From CAZKNJ01 sp964554185 (lineage in GTDB: Bacteria; 4484-113): a stretch of DNA of 64,000 nucleotides. Shown piece after piece: positions 1 to 9,406 of the stretch; position 1 is the first letter of the stretch; each line of letters begins with the position of its first letter. Both the position numbers and the translations under genes were made by a program. The stretch spans positions 1 to 64,000 of the forward strand of contig CAZKNJ010000004.1 of NCBI GenBank assembly GCA_964554185.1, in the 5' to 3' direction. Below the pieces are notes generated by a model. The model had not been told where the DNA came from, ran no database searches, and worked only from the letters and a program-made list of their open reading frames with translations.

Positions 1-59
1 ACCTCGTGAAGGATTTCCCGAAAGGTTGCGGCCATTTGGTAGTATTTGGCGGGCGGTTT

Positions 60-68
60 TGCTAGAAT
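60..68 (+). promoter_or_regulatory. Extended -10 promoter of the nuo operon
   Basis: TGC at 60-62 is directly followed by TAGAAT at 63-68, an extended -10 element. No good -35 hexamer lies 16-18 bases upstream. Transcription would begin near 75, leaving about 68 untranslated bases before nuoA. Inferred from sequence only. Confidence 0.55.
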
Positions 69-142
69 ACGGCCTCTGAGGCGCGCCTGTCCGGGGATTG
101 GGACAGGCGTCCGCCCTTCACGGTCTTAGCGGGACGCACACT

Positions 143-571
143 ATGCCAGGAGCGGCGCACACGGTTGACCCGGGAGCGGCGGCGCTTGCCGCCTACCTGC
201 CCATCGCGATTTACCTTGCGGTGCTGGTAGGCTTCGCCGCGCTGCTCATCATCCTGTCGCACCTCATCGTGCCGCGCAGCGTGCCGCGCTCGGAGCGGTG
301 GACCCAGCCCTACGAGTGCGGCCTGAAAAGCGAGGGCCTGCCGCTGGCGCGCTACCCGGTGAAGTACTACCTTGCCGCCATCATCTTTGTCATCTTCGAC
401 CTGGAGGCGGTGTTCTTCTACCCCTGGGCGGTGAGCCTGGGCACGTTCAAGGACGCGGGGTATGGCCCCTTCTGGTTCATGGAGATGCTGGTGTTCGTGG
501 TCATCCTGCTGGTGGGGTATGTTTACCTGCTGGCGAAGGGCGTGTTCAACTGGTCGGAGGAGCCGAAGTGA
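143..571 (+). CDS. nuoA: NADH-quinone oxidoreductase subunit A
   Basis: Small membrane subunit of proton-pumping complex I. The 142-residue protein has three hydrophobic segments (about 17-40, 75-97 and 105-130) and the family's conserved stretch around YECGLKSEG, followed by the acidic FDLEAVFFYPW segment in the second helix. ATG 143 was chosen because it gives the normal family length; an in-frame TTG at 98 would add 15 atypical residues. It is first in a canonical nuoA-N operon, and its stop overlaps the GTG of nuoB. Confidence 0.95.
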   Translation: MPGAAHTVDPGAAALAAYLPIAIYLAVLVGFAALLIILSHLIVPRSVPRSERWTQPYECGLKSEGLPLARYPVKYYLAAIIFVIFDLEAVFFYPWAVSLGTFKDAGYGPFWFMEMLVFVVILLVGYVYLLAKGVFNWSEEPK

Positions 572-1095
572 TTCCTCCGCCAAGCGCGCCCAATGCCGAT
601 GTTCCCGCGCCGTTCTCCCAGAGCGGCTATATGCTCACGACGCTCAACAAGGTCATCGGCTGGTTCCAGTCGTATTCGGTGTGGCCGCTGACATCGGGGC
701 TCGCGTGCTGCGCGATTGAGATGATGAGCGCGTCCATGAGCCGCTTCGACATCTCGCGCTTCGGCTCGGAAGTGTTCCGCGCCAGCCCGCGCCAGGCCGA
801 CCTGCTCATCGTCTCCGGGCGCATGAGCTGGAAAATGGCGCCGGTGGTGCGCGAGCTGTACGACCAGATGCCGTTTCCCAAGTGGGTCATCAGCATGGGC
901 GCCTGCGCGTCCTGCGGCGGAGTGTTCCGCACTTACTCCATCGTCCACGGCGTGGACCATATCTTCCCGGTTGACCTGTACATTCCCGGCTGCCCGCCGC
1001 GCCCGGAGGCGCTGCTGGATGCGCTGGTGAAGCTGCAAAAGAAAGTGCGCACTGGCAGCTATGTGTCGCCTACGGTGCTGGAGGGGCGGCGGTGA
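568..1095 (+). CDS. nuoB: NADH-quinone oxidoreductase subunit B (cluster N2)
   Basis: Complex I subunit that carries the terminal [4Fe-4S] cluster N2, which passes electrons to quinone. The 175-residue protein has the expected ligands: the tandem Cys47-Cys48 in GLACCAIE, Cys113 in GACASCGG and Cys142 in PGCPPRPE. Their spacing matches E. coli NuoB. The start is GTG 568, overlapping the nuoA stop (GTGA). The frame is open further upstream inside nuoA, but that part is out of frame with nuoA and reads as non-coding. The 3' end overlaps nuoCD by four bases. Confidence 0.95.
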   Translation: MIPPPSAPNADVPAPFSQSGYMLTTLNKVIGWFQSYSVWPLTSGLACCAIEMMSASMSRFDISRFGSEVFRASPRQADLLIVSGRMSWKMAPVVRELYDQMPFPKWVISMGACASCGGVFRTYSIVHGVDHIFPVDLYIPGCPPRPEALLDALVKLQKKVRTGSYVSPTVLEGRR

Positions 1096-2801
1096 GCGAC
1101 GGGCTGCTCAACCGGTTCAAGGCCGCGCTGGGCGGGCTGGCCGAACGCACTTACGCCGACGCCGCCGGCGAGCCGGTGGCGTTGGTGCCGCCCGCGAAGC
1201 TGCGCGAGGCCGCGCGGAAGCTGCGCACCGACCCGGAACTGCAATGCGATTACCTGTCGTTCGTGAGCGCGCAAGACCTGACGCCGCGCGACCCGCGCTT
1301 TGATGGCGTTTACCAGTTCTACTCCACGAGCAAGCACCACTGGATGCGGCTGCGCGTTCCGGTGGCGGAGGATGCGGCGCTGCCGTCGCTGGCGGACATC
1401 TACCGCACGGCGGACTGGCACGAGCGCGAGACCTACGACCTGTTCGGCATCGGCTACGACGAGCACCCCGACCTGCGGCGCATTCTGCTCACGGACAACT
1501 GGCACGGCCATCCGCTACGCAAGGAATACGACGCGCGGCTGGAGCCGGTGTGGCCGCTGGGCACGGACGTGCTGCAGAACCTCGCCGAAGAGGGGATGGC
1601 GGGGCACGAGAGCTGGGAGGAAGATCCGGCGCAGCGCATAGTGCTGAACCTCGGCCCGCAGCATCCCGCGACCCACGGCGTGATGCGGCTGGCGGTGGAG
1701 CTGGACGGCGAAAATATCGTGAATGCGGTGCCGCACATCGGCTACCTGCACACCGGCATTGAGAAGCTCTCGGAAGTCCACAACTGGACGCAGAACATCA
1801 CGCACTACCCGCGCATGGACTACCTCTCGCCGATGAACAACGAGCTGGCCTACTGCCTGGCGGTGGAGAAGCTGCTCGGCGTGGAGCTGCCCAAGCGGGC
1901 GCAGTACATCCGCGTGATGATGAGCGAACTGACACGCATCATCTCGCACATCGTGTGGCTGGGGACGCATGCGCTGGACCTCGGCGCGCTCAGCCCGGTG
2001 CTGTACTGCTTCACCGAGCGCGAAAAGATAATTGACCTCTACGAAATGATCGGCGGCCAGCGCATGATGACCTCCTACATGCGCATCGGCGGGCTGGCGG
2101 CGGATATGCCGGCGGAGTTCCCTGCGGCGGTGATGGCCTGGGCGAACGAGTTTCCCAAGCAGCTGGCGATGTACCACGGGCTGCTGACCAACAACCCCAT
2201 CTGGCGCAACCGCACCATGGGCGTGGGGGTGATGGACCGCGAGACCTCCATCAACTACGGGCTCTCCGGGCCGCTCACCCGCGCGGTGGGGGTTGACTGG
2301 GACCTGCGCCGTGACAACCCGTACACGAGCTTTGAGGAGTTTGAGTTTGACGTGCCGGTGGAGACCGCGGGGGACGTGTTCGCGCGTTATCTCGTCCGGA
2401 TGGAAGAGATGCGCCAGTCGCACCGCATCGTGCTGCAGGCGCTGGACAAGATCGCGCAGACCGAGCCGGGCGACTACATCATTGACGACTACAAGAAGGC
2501 GCCGGTGCCGCGCGACGGCATCAACCAGTCCATTGAAGAGCTGATACACCATTTCATGTACTGGACGGACGGCATTCCGGTGCCGGCGGGCGAAGCCTAT
2601 GGCTACATTGAAGCGAGCAAGGGCGAACTGGGCTTCTTCGTCGTCAGCGACGGCGGACCCAAGCCCCAGCGGGTGAAGATTCGCGGGCCCTCGTTCGTGA
2701 ACCTGGGCGCGCTGCCCGACATGGTCAAGGGACATCTCATCGCCGACGTCATTGCGGTCATCGGCAGCATTGACATCGTGCTGGGGGAGGTGGACCGCTG
2801 A
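1092..2801 (+). CDS. nuoCD: NADH-quinone oxidoreductase fused subunit C/D
   Basis: Fused hydrophilic subunits C and D of complex I, forming part of the quinone-binding connecting module. Residues 1 to about 165 are the 30-kDa NuoC domain, with the ERETYDLFGI motif near 116. Residues about 180-569 are the 49-kDa NuoD domain, starting with LGPQHPATHGV and ending in GSIDIVLGEVDR. The fused form is known from enterobacteria and scattered other phyla. The start is GTG 1092, overlapping the nuoB stop; the end overlaps nuoE by one base. Confidence 0.96.
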   Translation: MSDGLLNRFKAALGGLAERTYADAAGEPVALVPPAKLREAARKLRTDPELQCDYLSFVSAQDLTPRDPRFDGVYQFYSTSKHHWMRLRVPVAEDAALPSLADIYRTADWHERETYDLFGIGYDEHPDLRRILLTDNWHGHPLRKEYDARLEPVWPLGTDVLQNLAEEGMAGHESWEEDPAQRIVLNLGPQHPATHGVMRLAVELDGENIVNAVPHIGYLHTGIEKLSEVHNWTQNITHYPRMDYLSPMNNELAYCLAVEKLLGVELPKRAQYIRVMMSELTRIISHIVWLGTHALDLGALSPVLYCFTEREKIIDLYEMIGGQRMMTSYMRIGGLAADMPAEFPAAVMAWANEFPKQLAMYHGLLTNNPIWRNRTMGVGVMDRETSINYGLSGPLTRAVGVDWDLRRDNPYTSFEEFEFDVPVETAGDVFARYLVRMEEMRQSHRIVLQALDKIAQTEPGDYIIDDYKKAPVPRDGINQSIEELIHHFMYWTDGIPVPAGEAYGYIEASKGELGFFVVSDGGPKPQRVKIRGPSFVNLGALPDMVKGHLIADVIAVIGSIDIVLGEVDR

Positions 2802-3277
2802 TGGACGAGCTGCGCCTGAACCAGGAGCTGGAGAAGTGGGTGAAGGAGCGGCTGCCGCGTTATCCCACCAAGCGCAGCCTGCTGGTGCCCACGCTGCTGG
2901 AGGCGCAGAAGTACCACGGCCACATCAGCCCGTCGCTGGCGGAGGCCATCGGCGCGCTGCTGGACACGACACCACGGGACGTGCTGTCGGTGGCGAGCTT
3001 CTATACGCTGGTGCACAAGCATCCGGTGGGCAAGCACGTGATCCAGCTTTGCCACAACGTCTCGTGCTTCCTGAACGGCTGCGACGACATCGCCGCCTAT
3101 ATAGAGGAAAAGCTGGGCGTCAAGGCGGGCGGAACCACCGAAGACGGGAAGTTCACCTTCATCACCGTTGAGTGCTTGGCCGCCTGCGGCAGCGGGCCGG
3201 TGATGCTGGTGGGCGAGAAGCTGTACGAAAACCTCACGCCGGAAGCAGTTGACCGGGCGCTGGCGGAGGCCAACTGA
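2801..3277 (+). CDS. nuoE: NADH-quinone oxidoreductase subunit E
   Basis: Thioredoxin-like [2Fe-2S] subunit (cluster N1a) of the NADH dehydrogenase module. The 158 residues include an N-terminal helical bundle and the four ligands Cys84, Cys89, Cys125 and Cys129 in the C-x4-C ... C-x3-C pattern. It is translationally coupled to nuoCD by an ATGA overlap. Presence of nuoE, nuoF and nuoG shows that this complex I accepts NADH rather than ferredoxin or F420. A longer paralogue with a zinc-ribbon tail is encoded at 46156. Confidence 0.95.
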   Translation: MDELRLNQELEKWVKERLPRYPTKRSLLVPTLLEAQKYHGHISPSLAEAIGALLDTTPRDVLSVASFYTLVHKHPVGKHVIQLCHNVSCFLNGCDDIAAYIEEKLGVKAGGTTEDGKFTFITVECLAACGSGPVMLVGEKLYENLTPEAVDRALAEAN

Positions 3278-3278
3278 T

Positions 3279-4571
3279 ATGCTGGAGCAGACCAAAGTCG
3301 TGATGCGGCTGGACGGGGTGCCCGACCACCACCGGCTGGACGTGTACGAGGCCAACGGCGGCTACGCGGCTCTGCGCAAGGCGGTTAAGGAGATGAAGCC
3401 GGCGGAGGTCATTGACGAAGTGAAGGCGAGCGGCTTGCTGGGCAAGGGCGGCGCGGGCTTCCCGGCGGGGCTGAAGTGGAGCTTCGTGCCCAAGGACCAC
3501 CCCGGCCCGAAGTACCTGGCGTGCAACGCCGACGAAGGCGAACCGGGCACTTTCAAAGACCGCTGGATACTGGAGCACAATCCCCACCAGATGATTGAGG
3601 GCTGCATCATCGCGGCCTACGCGGTGGGCATCAGCCACATATACGTGTACTGCCGCGGCGAGTTCTACCAGGGCAAGGAGATGATCCGCCGGGCGGCGGA
3701 GGAAGCCTACGCCAAGGGATACCTGGGCCAGAACATCCTGGGCAGCGGGTTCAGCACCGAGCTCACCGTGCATACCGGCGCGGGCTCGTACGAGTGCGGC
3801 GAGGAGACGGCGCTGCTGACCTCGCTGGAGGGCGGGCGCGGTCATCCGAAGATGAAGCCGCCGTTCCCCGCGAGCGAGGGCGCCTGGCGCAAGCCGACGG
3901 TCATTAATAATGTGGAAACGCTGGCGACGGTGCCGGAGATTATCAACCGCGGCGCGGCCTGGCACGCCGGCCTCGGCACCGAAAAGAGCAAGGGCATCAA
4001 GATGGTGTGCATCTCCGGCCACGTGGAGAAGCCCGGCAACTACGAAGTGGAGCTGGGCGTGCCCACGCTGGCGATAATCAACGACCTTGCCGGCGGAATG
4101 AAGGGCGGGCGCGCGCTGAAGGGGTTTTTCCCCGGAGGCAGCAGCACGCCAGTGCTGCCCGCAGCGAAAGCCGATGTGGGCTACGACTACGAGAGCGTCG
4201 CGGCGGCGGGCTCCATGCTCGGCTCCGGCGCACTCATCGTGTTTGACGATAAGACCGACGTGGTGCGGATGGCCGAGGTTATCACGCGCTTCTACACGTG
4301 GGAGTCCTGCGGGAAGTGCACACCTTGCCGCGAGGGGACGCGGTGGATGCTGCAAATCTATGAGCGCATTCTCAAAGGCGGAGGGCGGCTGGAGGACGTG
4401 GACCTGCTGCTCTCCATCTGCGACCACCTGGAGTTCAAATCCTTCTGCCCGTTCGGGGACGCAGCGGTAGGCGTGGTGCGCTCGACCATCAACCTGTACC
4501 GGGATGAATACGAGGATTACATCCGCAACCACAAGGTTTACAAGCGGAAGTTCATGCCGGTGAAACACTGA
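3279..4571 (+). CDS. nuoF: NADH-quinone oxidoreductase subunit F
   Basis: NADH- and FMN-binding subunit of complex I with [4Fe-4S] cluster N3. The FMN/NADH glycine-rich loop GLLGKGGAGFPAG lies near 50-62, CNADEGEPGTFKDR near 80-93, a SLBB segment in the middle, and the cluster motif ESCGKCTPCREG near 341-352 with a fourth Cys in SFCPFGD. ATG 3279 sits one base after the nuoE stop, with GGAGG-like bases upstream inside nuoE; in-frame codons further upstream would overlap nuoE. The product has 430 residues, normal for the family. Confidence 0.95.
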   Translation: MLEQTKVVMRLDGVPDHHRLDVYEANGGYAALRKAVKEMKPAEVIDEVKASGLLGKGGAGFPAGLKWSFVPKDHPGPKYLACNADEGEPGTFKDRWILEHNPHQMIEGCIIAAYAVGISHIYVYCRGEFYQGKEMIRRAAEEAYAKGYLGQNILGSGFSTELTVHTGAGSYECGEETALLTSLEGGRGHPKMKPPFPASEGAWRKPTVINNVETLATVPEIINRGAAWHAGLGTEKSKGIKMVCISGHVEKPGNYEVELGVPTLAIINDLAGGMKGGRALKGFFPGGSSTPVLPAAKADVGYDYESVAAAGSMLGSGALIVFDDKTDVVRMAEVITRFYTWESCGKCTPCREGTRWMLQIYERILKGGGRLEDVDLLLSICDHLEFKSFCPFGDAAVGVVRSTINLYRDEYEDYIRNHKVYKRKFMPVKH

Positions 4572-4574
4572 CGA

Positions 4575-7061
4575 ATGGACGGTAACGGCAACAACATGGT
4601 GACGCTGACTATCAACGGGATGGAGGTCACTGTGCGCGCGGGCACGCTGCTGACGGACGCGGCGGAACAGGCGGGGTTCAAGATCCCGCAGTTCTGCGCG
4701 CACCGCTGGCTGGAGCCGCTGGGCGCCTGCCGCATGTGCCTGGTGCGCATTGAGAAGATGCCCAAGCTCCAGACCGCCTGCTCCACCGTGGCGCAAAACG
4801 GTATGGTCGTCACCACCGAAAGCGACGAGATCAAGGCCGCGCGGGAGGCCATGCTGGAGTTCCACCTATTGAACCACCCGCTGGAATGTCCCGTGTGCGA
4901 CCGCGGCGGCGAATGCGACTTGCAGGACCTCACGGAGCTGCACGGCTGCACCACCAGCCGGTACGTGGAAGACAAAATGGTGCGCCCGGACGCGATGCTG
5001 ACGCCGTACCTGCACATGAACTATAAGCGCTGCATCCTGTGCAAGCGCTGCGTGCGCTACTGCGAGGAGATCACCGGCAGCAACCTGCTGAAAGTCAACG
5101 AGCGCGGCGCGTGGTCGCACATCTCCAACTTTGGAGGCGGCGCAAAGGACTATTTCTCGGGCAACACGATTGAAATCTGCCCGGTAGGCGCGATTACCAG
5201 CGAGGTGTTCCGCTTCCGCGGGCGCGCGTGGGAACTTACGAAGACGCGCACGGTATGCAACCAGTGCTCGGTGGGCTGCGCGGTGGAGATGCACACGCGG
5301 CTGGGCGAACTGATGCGGGTGGTGCCGGCGCCTCATTCCGAGGTGAACGACGGGCACATCTGCGACCGGGGGAGATTTGCCTACGGGTACGCCAACAATC
5401 TGCCCTTCAAGCAGCCGTTGAAGGGCAAAAGCGGCGAACGCCGCGAGGTCTCGTGGGAAGAAGCCGAGAGGACGGCGGCGGAGATGATTCACCAGGTCAG
5501 CGAGAAACACGGCGCGAACGCGCTCGGCCTCATCGCGGGAAGCGGTCTCACCAATGAGGACTACGTGGCGTTCCGTCTTATCGCGCATTCTCATCTGGGC
5601 ACCGAGAACTTCTTCATCGGCGAAGGGCTGATCGACGTTAGCGCCAATCCGCTGGTGCTGCTCCATTCGCTGTTCTTCGACAGCGCCTCAATTAGCGAGA
5701 TACTCCAGTCAGACCTCATCCTTGCAGTCGGCTGCGACCTGGTCGAAGAAGTGCCGGTCCTGGCTCTGCGCATCAAGCAGGCTCTCAAGAATACGAGCCA
5801 GAAGCTGATCGGGCTGTGCGCGCACGAGCCCCGCGGATACTGGGACCCCCAGGAACATTACTGCTACGAGGCTGGCAACTTCCTGGCCGCCGCGGACGAG
5901 ATCATCCGGGCCATCGATTCCGGAGAGACCGGCGGGCAGTGGGGCGGACTGGTGGAGAGCTTGCAGAAAGCTCGCACGGTAGCGATCGTTTACGGGCAAG
6001 ACCTGCTGCGGCACCGCTATGCTGACAGGTGTCTGCTGGCGCTGCTCAAGATCAAACAGGCAATGTACCGGTGGCGCGAGGCCGGCGGTATCGAGCGGGG
6101 GCACATCTCGCTCAATCCGTCACTTCGCAGCGCGAACGCCACGGGCGCGCTCGTCATGAATAATCTAGAATTCCTGGTGAACGATGAGGCGAAGCTCCCA
6201 GCCCGACCTCATGCCACGATGCGCGGGCTGCTTGAGAAGGCCGTCGCAGGTGAGATCAAGCTGCTCTACCTAAACGGCATCAATCCGCTGATGACGTTTG
6301 TGGATCGCTCGCTGGTGGAGCGGGCGCTGGAGGCGGTGGACTTTCTCATCGTGCAGGATGTGCTGCCGAACGAGACAACCGAACGCGCCGACCTTGTACT
6401 TCCGGTATCGCCGTGGCCGTGCCGTGAGGGCACGTACATCAATTTCGGCTGGCGACTGCAGAAACTCCACGCATCCGACCTGGTGAGCAACCTGCCCACC
6501 GACCTTGAGGTCTGGAACCGTCTGCTGATAAAGCTGGGCAAGGGATCGCATTCCATCAGTCCAGCGAGGATATTCGATGAGATTGCGCGGCTGGTACCGG
6601 CGATTTCGCACCTGACCTTTGACACCATCCCTGAAGCCGGCTCAGTTCTGGGTTTCCAGCTGGATGATGAAGGGGCGCGGAGAGTCGCCGAGGAGGTTGC
6701 GAAGGTACAGCTCGATTTAACGCGCTATAAGCGACCGGAAGACTATCCCCTGGTGCTGGTGCAGAAGCTCTACCTCTTCCGCAACTCGCCGCGCATGCGC
6801 TATTCGCCCAAGATGGACGCGGCAACACCCGAAGCGGTGGCGCTGATGAACCCCGAAGACCTTTCGGCCCTGGGGCTGGCGGACGGGGCGAAGGCCGTGA
6901 TCGAATCGCGCCACGGCTCCATTGAGCTTGCGCTGGAGGGCGCGGCGTGGGTGCAGCGCGGCAGCGTGATAATCAACAACTACTTGCCGGAAGCGCCCAC
7001 CAACTGGCTGGTTTCGGTGGACGATGAGATAACCTTTGTGCGGGTGAGGGCGGCGCAATGA
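4575..7061 (+). CDS. nuoG: NADH-quinone oxidoreductase subunit G
   Basis: Large iron-sulfur subunit of complex I. The N-terminal [2Fe-2S] ligands are Cys41, Cys52, Cys55 and Cys69. The His-Cys cluster uses His101, Cys105, Cys108 and Cys114. Two [4Fe-4S] motifs follow around 152-215 (CILCKRCVRYCEE ... EICPVG), then an additional CNQCSVGC motif near 231-238, and a molybdopterin-oxidoreductase-like body to residue 828 that is not expected to bind molybdenum. An alternative ATG at 4596 would remove seven residues. The end overlaps nuoH (ATGA). Confidence 0.94.
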   Translation: MDGNGNNMVTLTINGMEVTVRAGTLLTDAAEQAGFKIPQFCAHRWLEPLGACRMCLVRIEKMPKLQTACSTVAQNGMVVTTESDEIKAAREAMLEFHLLNHPLECPVCDRGGECDLQDLTELHGCTTSRYVEDKMVRPDAMLTPYLHMNYKRCILCKRCVRYCEEITGSNLLKVNERGAWSHISNFGGGAKDYFSGNTIEICPVGAITSEVFRFRGRAWELTKTRTVCNQCSVGCAVEMHTRLGELMRVVPAPHSEVNDGHICDRGRFAYGYANNLPFKQPLKGKSGERREVSWEEAERTAAEMIHQVSEKHGANALGLIAGSGLTNEDYVAFRLIAHSHLGTENFFIGEGLIDVSANPLVLLHSLFFDSASISEILQSDLILAVGCDLVEEVPVLALRIKQALKNTSQKLIGLCAHEPRGYWDPQEHYCYEAGNFLAAADEIIRAIDSGETGGQWGGLVESLQKARTVAIVYGQDLLRHRYADRCLLALLKIKQAMYRWREAGGIERGHISLNPSLRSANATGALVMNNLEFLVNDEAKLPARPHATMRGLLEKAVAGEIKLLYLNGINPLMTFVDRSLVERALEAVDFLIVQDVLPNETTERADLVLPVSPWPCREGTYINFGWRLQKLHASDLVSNLPTDLEVWNRLLIKLGKGSHSISPARIFDEIARLVPAISHLTFDTIPEAGSVLGFQLDDEGARRVAEEVAKVQLDLTRYKRPEDYPLVLVQKLYLFRNSPRMRYSPKMDAATPEAVALMNPEDLSALGLADGAKAVIESRHGSIELALEGAAWVQRGSVIINNYLPEAPTNWLVSVDDEITFVRVRAAQ

Positions 7062-8038
7062 CCCTGATGGAAATCATCTGGATGGTCGCGAAGATACTGA
7101 TTGTCTTCGTCGTGCTGCTGCTCGCGATGGCGTACCTCACGCTGATTGAGCGCCGCTTCCTCGCATGGTTCCAGTGGCGGCTGGGGCCCAACCGTGCCGG
7201 CCCGCTGGGGCTGATTCAGCCCATCTGCGACGGCGTGAAGTTGCTCTTCAAGCAGGAGATTATCCCCGCGCGAGCCGACAAGATTGTGTACATGCTGGCG
7301 CCGGCCATCTCGCTAATCGCCGCCTTCGCCATCGTCTCGGTCGTGCCCTTCACCGAGCACTTCTTCATCTCCGACATCAACGTCGCCGTGCTGTTTGTGC
7401 TGGCCATTTCGTCGGTGGGCACTTTCGGCATCATCCTCGCCGGCTGGAGCAGCGGCAGCAAGTACCCCTTCCTCGGCGGGCTGCGCTCCTGCGCCCAGAT
7501 GATTAGCTACGAGCTGGCACTGGGCTTCGCCGTGGTGGGCGTAGTCCTGATGGCGGGGTCATTCTCGCTACGCGACATCGTAATGGGGCAGGCGGGCGTA
7601 TGGTACATCCTCCCGCAGATAATCGGGTTCGCCGTGTTCCTGGTCGCGGGGCTGGCGGAGACCAACCGCTCGCCCTTTGACATGCCGGAGTGCGAAAGCG
7701 AACTGGTGGCGGGCTACCATACCGAGTACTCGTCAATGAAATTCGCGATGTTCTTCCTCGGCGAATACGTGGCGATAATCAACATCGGCTTGATGACCAC
7801 CGTGCTGTTCCTCGGCGGATGGCACGGGTATCCGATATTCGGGCCGCAGCTCATCGGGCTGTCCGGCCTGTTCTGGTTCATGCTGAAGACTTTTGTGGTG
7901 ATATTCGTGTTCATCTGGGTGCGGGCGACGCTGCCGCGCTTCCGCTACGACCAGGTAATGCGGTTCGGGTGGACGGTGCTGCTGCCGCTGGCGCTGCTGA
8001 ACATCATCGTCACCGCGGCGGTGAGGGCGTTCGTGTAA
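7058..8038 (+). CDS. nuoH: NADH-quinone oxidoreductase subunit H
   Basis: Membrane subunit that links the hydrophilic arm to the proton-pumping arm and forms part of the quinone chamber. The 326-residue protein has about eight hydrophobic helices and the conserved ERRFLAWFQWRLGPNRAGP segment near 28-46 and the AETNRSPFDMPE loop near 200-212. The start ATG overlaps the nuoG stop. Length and order are canonical. Confidence 0.95.
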   Translation: MTLMEIIWMVAKILIVFVVLLLAMAYLTLIERRFLAWFQWRLGPNRAGPLGLIQPICDGVKLLFKQEIIPARADKIVYMLAPAISLIAAFAIVSVVPFTEHFFISDINVAVLFVLAISSVGTFGIILAGWSSGSKYPFLGGLRSCAQMISYELALGFAVVGVVLMAGSFSLRDIVMGQAGVWYILPQIIGFAVFLVAGLAETNRSPFDMPECESELVAGYHTEYSSMKFAMFFLGEYVAIINIGLMTTVLFLGGWHGYPIFGPQLIGLSGLFWFMLKTFVVIFVFIWVRATLPRFRYDQVMRFGWTVLLPLALLNIIVTAAVRAFV

Positions 8039-8040
8039 TC

Positions 8041-8544
8041 ATGAAACCGACACTGGGACAGAAGCTGAACCTGCTGGCGGTGATCCAGGGGATGTACATC
8101 ACCTCGGTGCAGTTCATCACGAACCGCCTGCTGGGGCGTGTGGCCACAATCAGCTACCCGGAGAAGAAGGTCAAGCTCAAGGAGCGTTTCCGCGGGCTGC
8201 ACCGGCTGGAGCGCTACGAGTCCGGCCCCCACAAGGGGCTGGAGAAATGCATCGGCTGCGCGCTGTGCGCCGCGGCCTGCCCAGCGGACGTGATAACCGT
8301 GGTGGCGGGCGAAAACGACCCGGCCAATCCCCGCAGCCCCGGCGAGAGGCACGCGGTGGTTTACGATATGGACATCCTGCGGTGCATCTTCTGCGGAATG
8401 TGTGTGGAGGCGTGCCCCACGGGCGCCATTGTAATGAAACACGACTACGAGCTGGTGGAGGACGAGCGCGGCGGGCCGCAGGGCGGCCGCAACAAATTCC
8501 TCTACCGGCAGGAAGACCTGCTGGATCGGGAGTTTTACTGGTGA
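8041..8544 (+). CDS. nuoI: NADH-quinone oxidoreductase subunit I
   Basis: Two-[4Fe-4S] ferredoxin-like subunit (clusters N6a and N6b) between NuoG and NuoB. Ligands are Cys70, 73, 76, 80 and Cys115, 118, 121, 125. An amphipathic N-terminal segment (about 8-30) probably lies along the membrane. ATG 8041 follows the nuoH stop by two bases and gives 167 residues; the frame is open upstream within nuoH, but the canonical N-terminus begins here. The end overlaps nuoJ. Confidence 0.94.
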   Translation: MKPTLGQKLNLLAVIQGMYITSVQFITNRLLGRVATISYPEKKVKLKERFRGLHRLERYESGPHKGLEKCIGCALCAAACPADVITVVAGENDPANPRSPGERHAVVYDMDILRCIFCGMCVEACPTGAIVMKHDYELVEDERGGPQGGRNKFLYRQEDLLDREFYW

Positions 8545-9095
8545 GCGTGATCGAACTCATTGTGTTCTGGGCGGCGGTGGCTCTCGCGCTGATCGGCGCG
8601 GTGGGTATGGTCAGCGCGCGCAATCCCGTGCACTCCGCCTTGTTCCTGATACTCAACTTCTTCGCGCTCGCCGTCATCTACCTGCTGCTTTCGGCGCCGG
8701 TAATCGCCGCGCTGGAAATCCTGGTTTACGCTGGCGCCATAATGGTGCTGTTCGTATTCGTCATCTTCTTCTTCGTCAGCCCGGGGCAGCGCTTCACGCT
8801 TTCGTATTCGCTGCCGCTGCAAAACACGCTGGCGGGGCTTCTGGTGATGGTGCTCATCGCAATCATCCTCGCCGGGCTGTTCTTCGGCGGAGTGTTCTCG
8901 CCGGCGGAGCATCCGCAGTCCGCCGCCGTGATGGAAACCACGCTCACCAGCCCCCAGGAACTGGGGCGCGCGTTGTTCTCGCGCTATTTGCTACCCTTTG
9001 AGCTGACCTCGCTCTTGCTGCTCGCAGCGATGCTGGGCGCAGTGGTATTGGCGCGGCGCGGCGGCAACGGCAACGGGCCGGGAGGTGGCGAATAG
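8541..9095 (+). CDS. nuoJ: NADH-quinone oxidoreductase subunit J
   Basis: Membrane subunit of complex I. The 184 residues contain five hydrophobic helices; the second and third include NPVHSALFLILNF and the EILVYAGAIMVLFVFVI segment with the conserved Glu and Tyr. The GTG start at 8541 overlaps the nuoI stop (GTGA); a second in-frame GTG at 8547 is also possible. The C-terminus is Gly/Asn-rich. Neighbours and length support the call. Confidence 0.93.
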   Translation: MSVIELIVFWAAVALALIGAVGMVSARNPVHSALFLILNFFALAVIYLLLSAPVIAALEILVYAGAIMVLFVFVIFFFVSPGQRFTLSYSLPLQNTLAGLLVMVLIAIILAGLFFGGVFSPAEHPQSAAVMETTLTSPQELGRALFSRYLLPFELTSLLLLAAMLGAVVLARRGGNGNGPGGGE

Positions 9096-9400
9096 TGGAG
9101 CAGATCGTCGCCTACAGCCTGGTCTTATCCGGCATGCTGTTCACCTTCGGGGTGCTGGCGGTATTGGTGCGCCGCAACCCGCTGGTGATGTTCATGGGTA
9201 TTGAGCTGATGCTCAACGCGGCGAACCTGGCGTTTGTCGCATTCTCGCGCCATCTCAACCAGCTTGACGGCCAAGTGGTGGCGTTGGTGGTAATGGCGGT
9301 GGCCGCGGCGGAAGTCGCGGTCGGGCTGGCGATAATCGTGGCGGTGTACCGCCGGCGGCGCGATGTTGACGTGGACGAGGTGAACCGACTCAGGGGTTAG
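9095..9400 (+). CDS. nuoK: NADH-quinone oxidoreductase subunit K
   Basis: Three-helix antiporter-like small membrane subunit of 101 residues, the usual NuoK length. It has the conserved glutamates in helices two and three (MGIELMLNAANL and VAAAEVAVGLAI), which lie in the proton path of complex I. The start GTG at 9095 overlaps the nuoJ stop by one base. Confidence 0.94.
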   Translation: MEQIVAYSLVLSGMLFTFGVLAVLVRRNPLVMFMGIELMLNAANLAFVAFSRHLNQLDGQVVALVVMAVAAAEVAVGLAIIVAVYRRRRDVDVDEVNRLRG

Positions 9401-9406
9401 CGCAAC

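Noticed and set aside
1092..2801. Separate nuoC and nuoD genes
   Set aside because: One uninterrupted frame spans both domains with no stop or internal ribosome site at the junction, so it is a true fusion.
3234..4865. Long open frame on the minus strand across nuoF and nuoG
   Set aside because: Antisense shadow of two conserved complex I genes; composition is His/Arg/Leu-rich without motifs.
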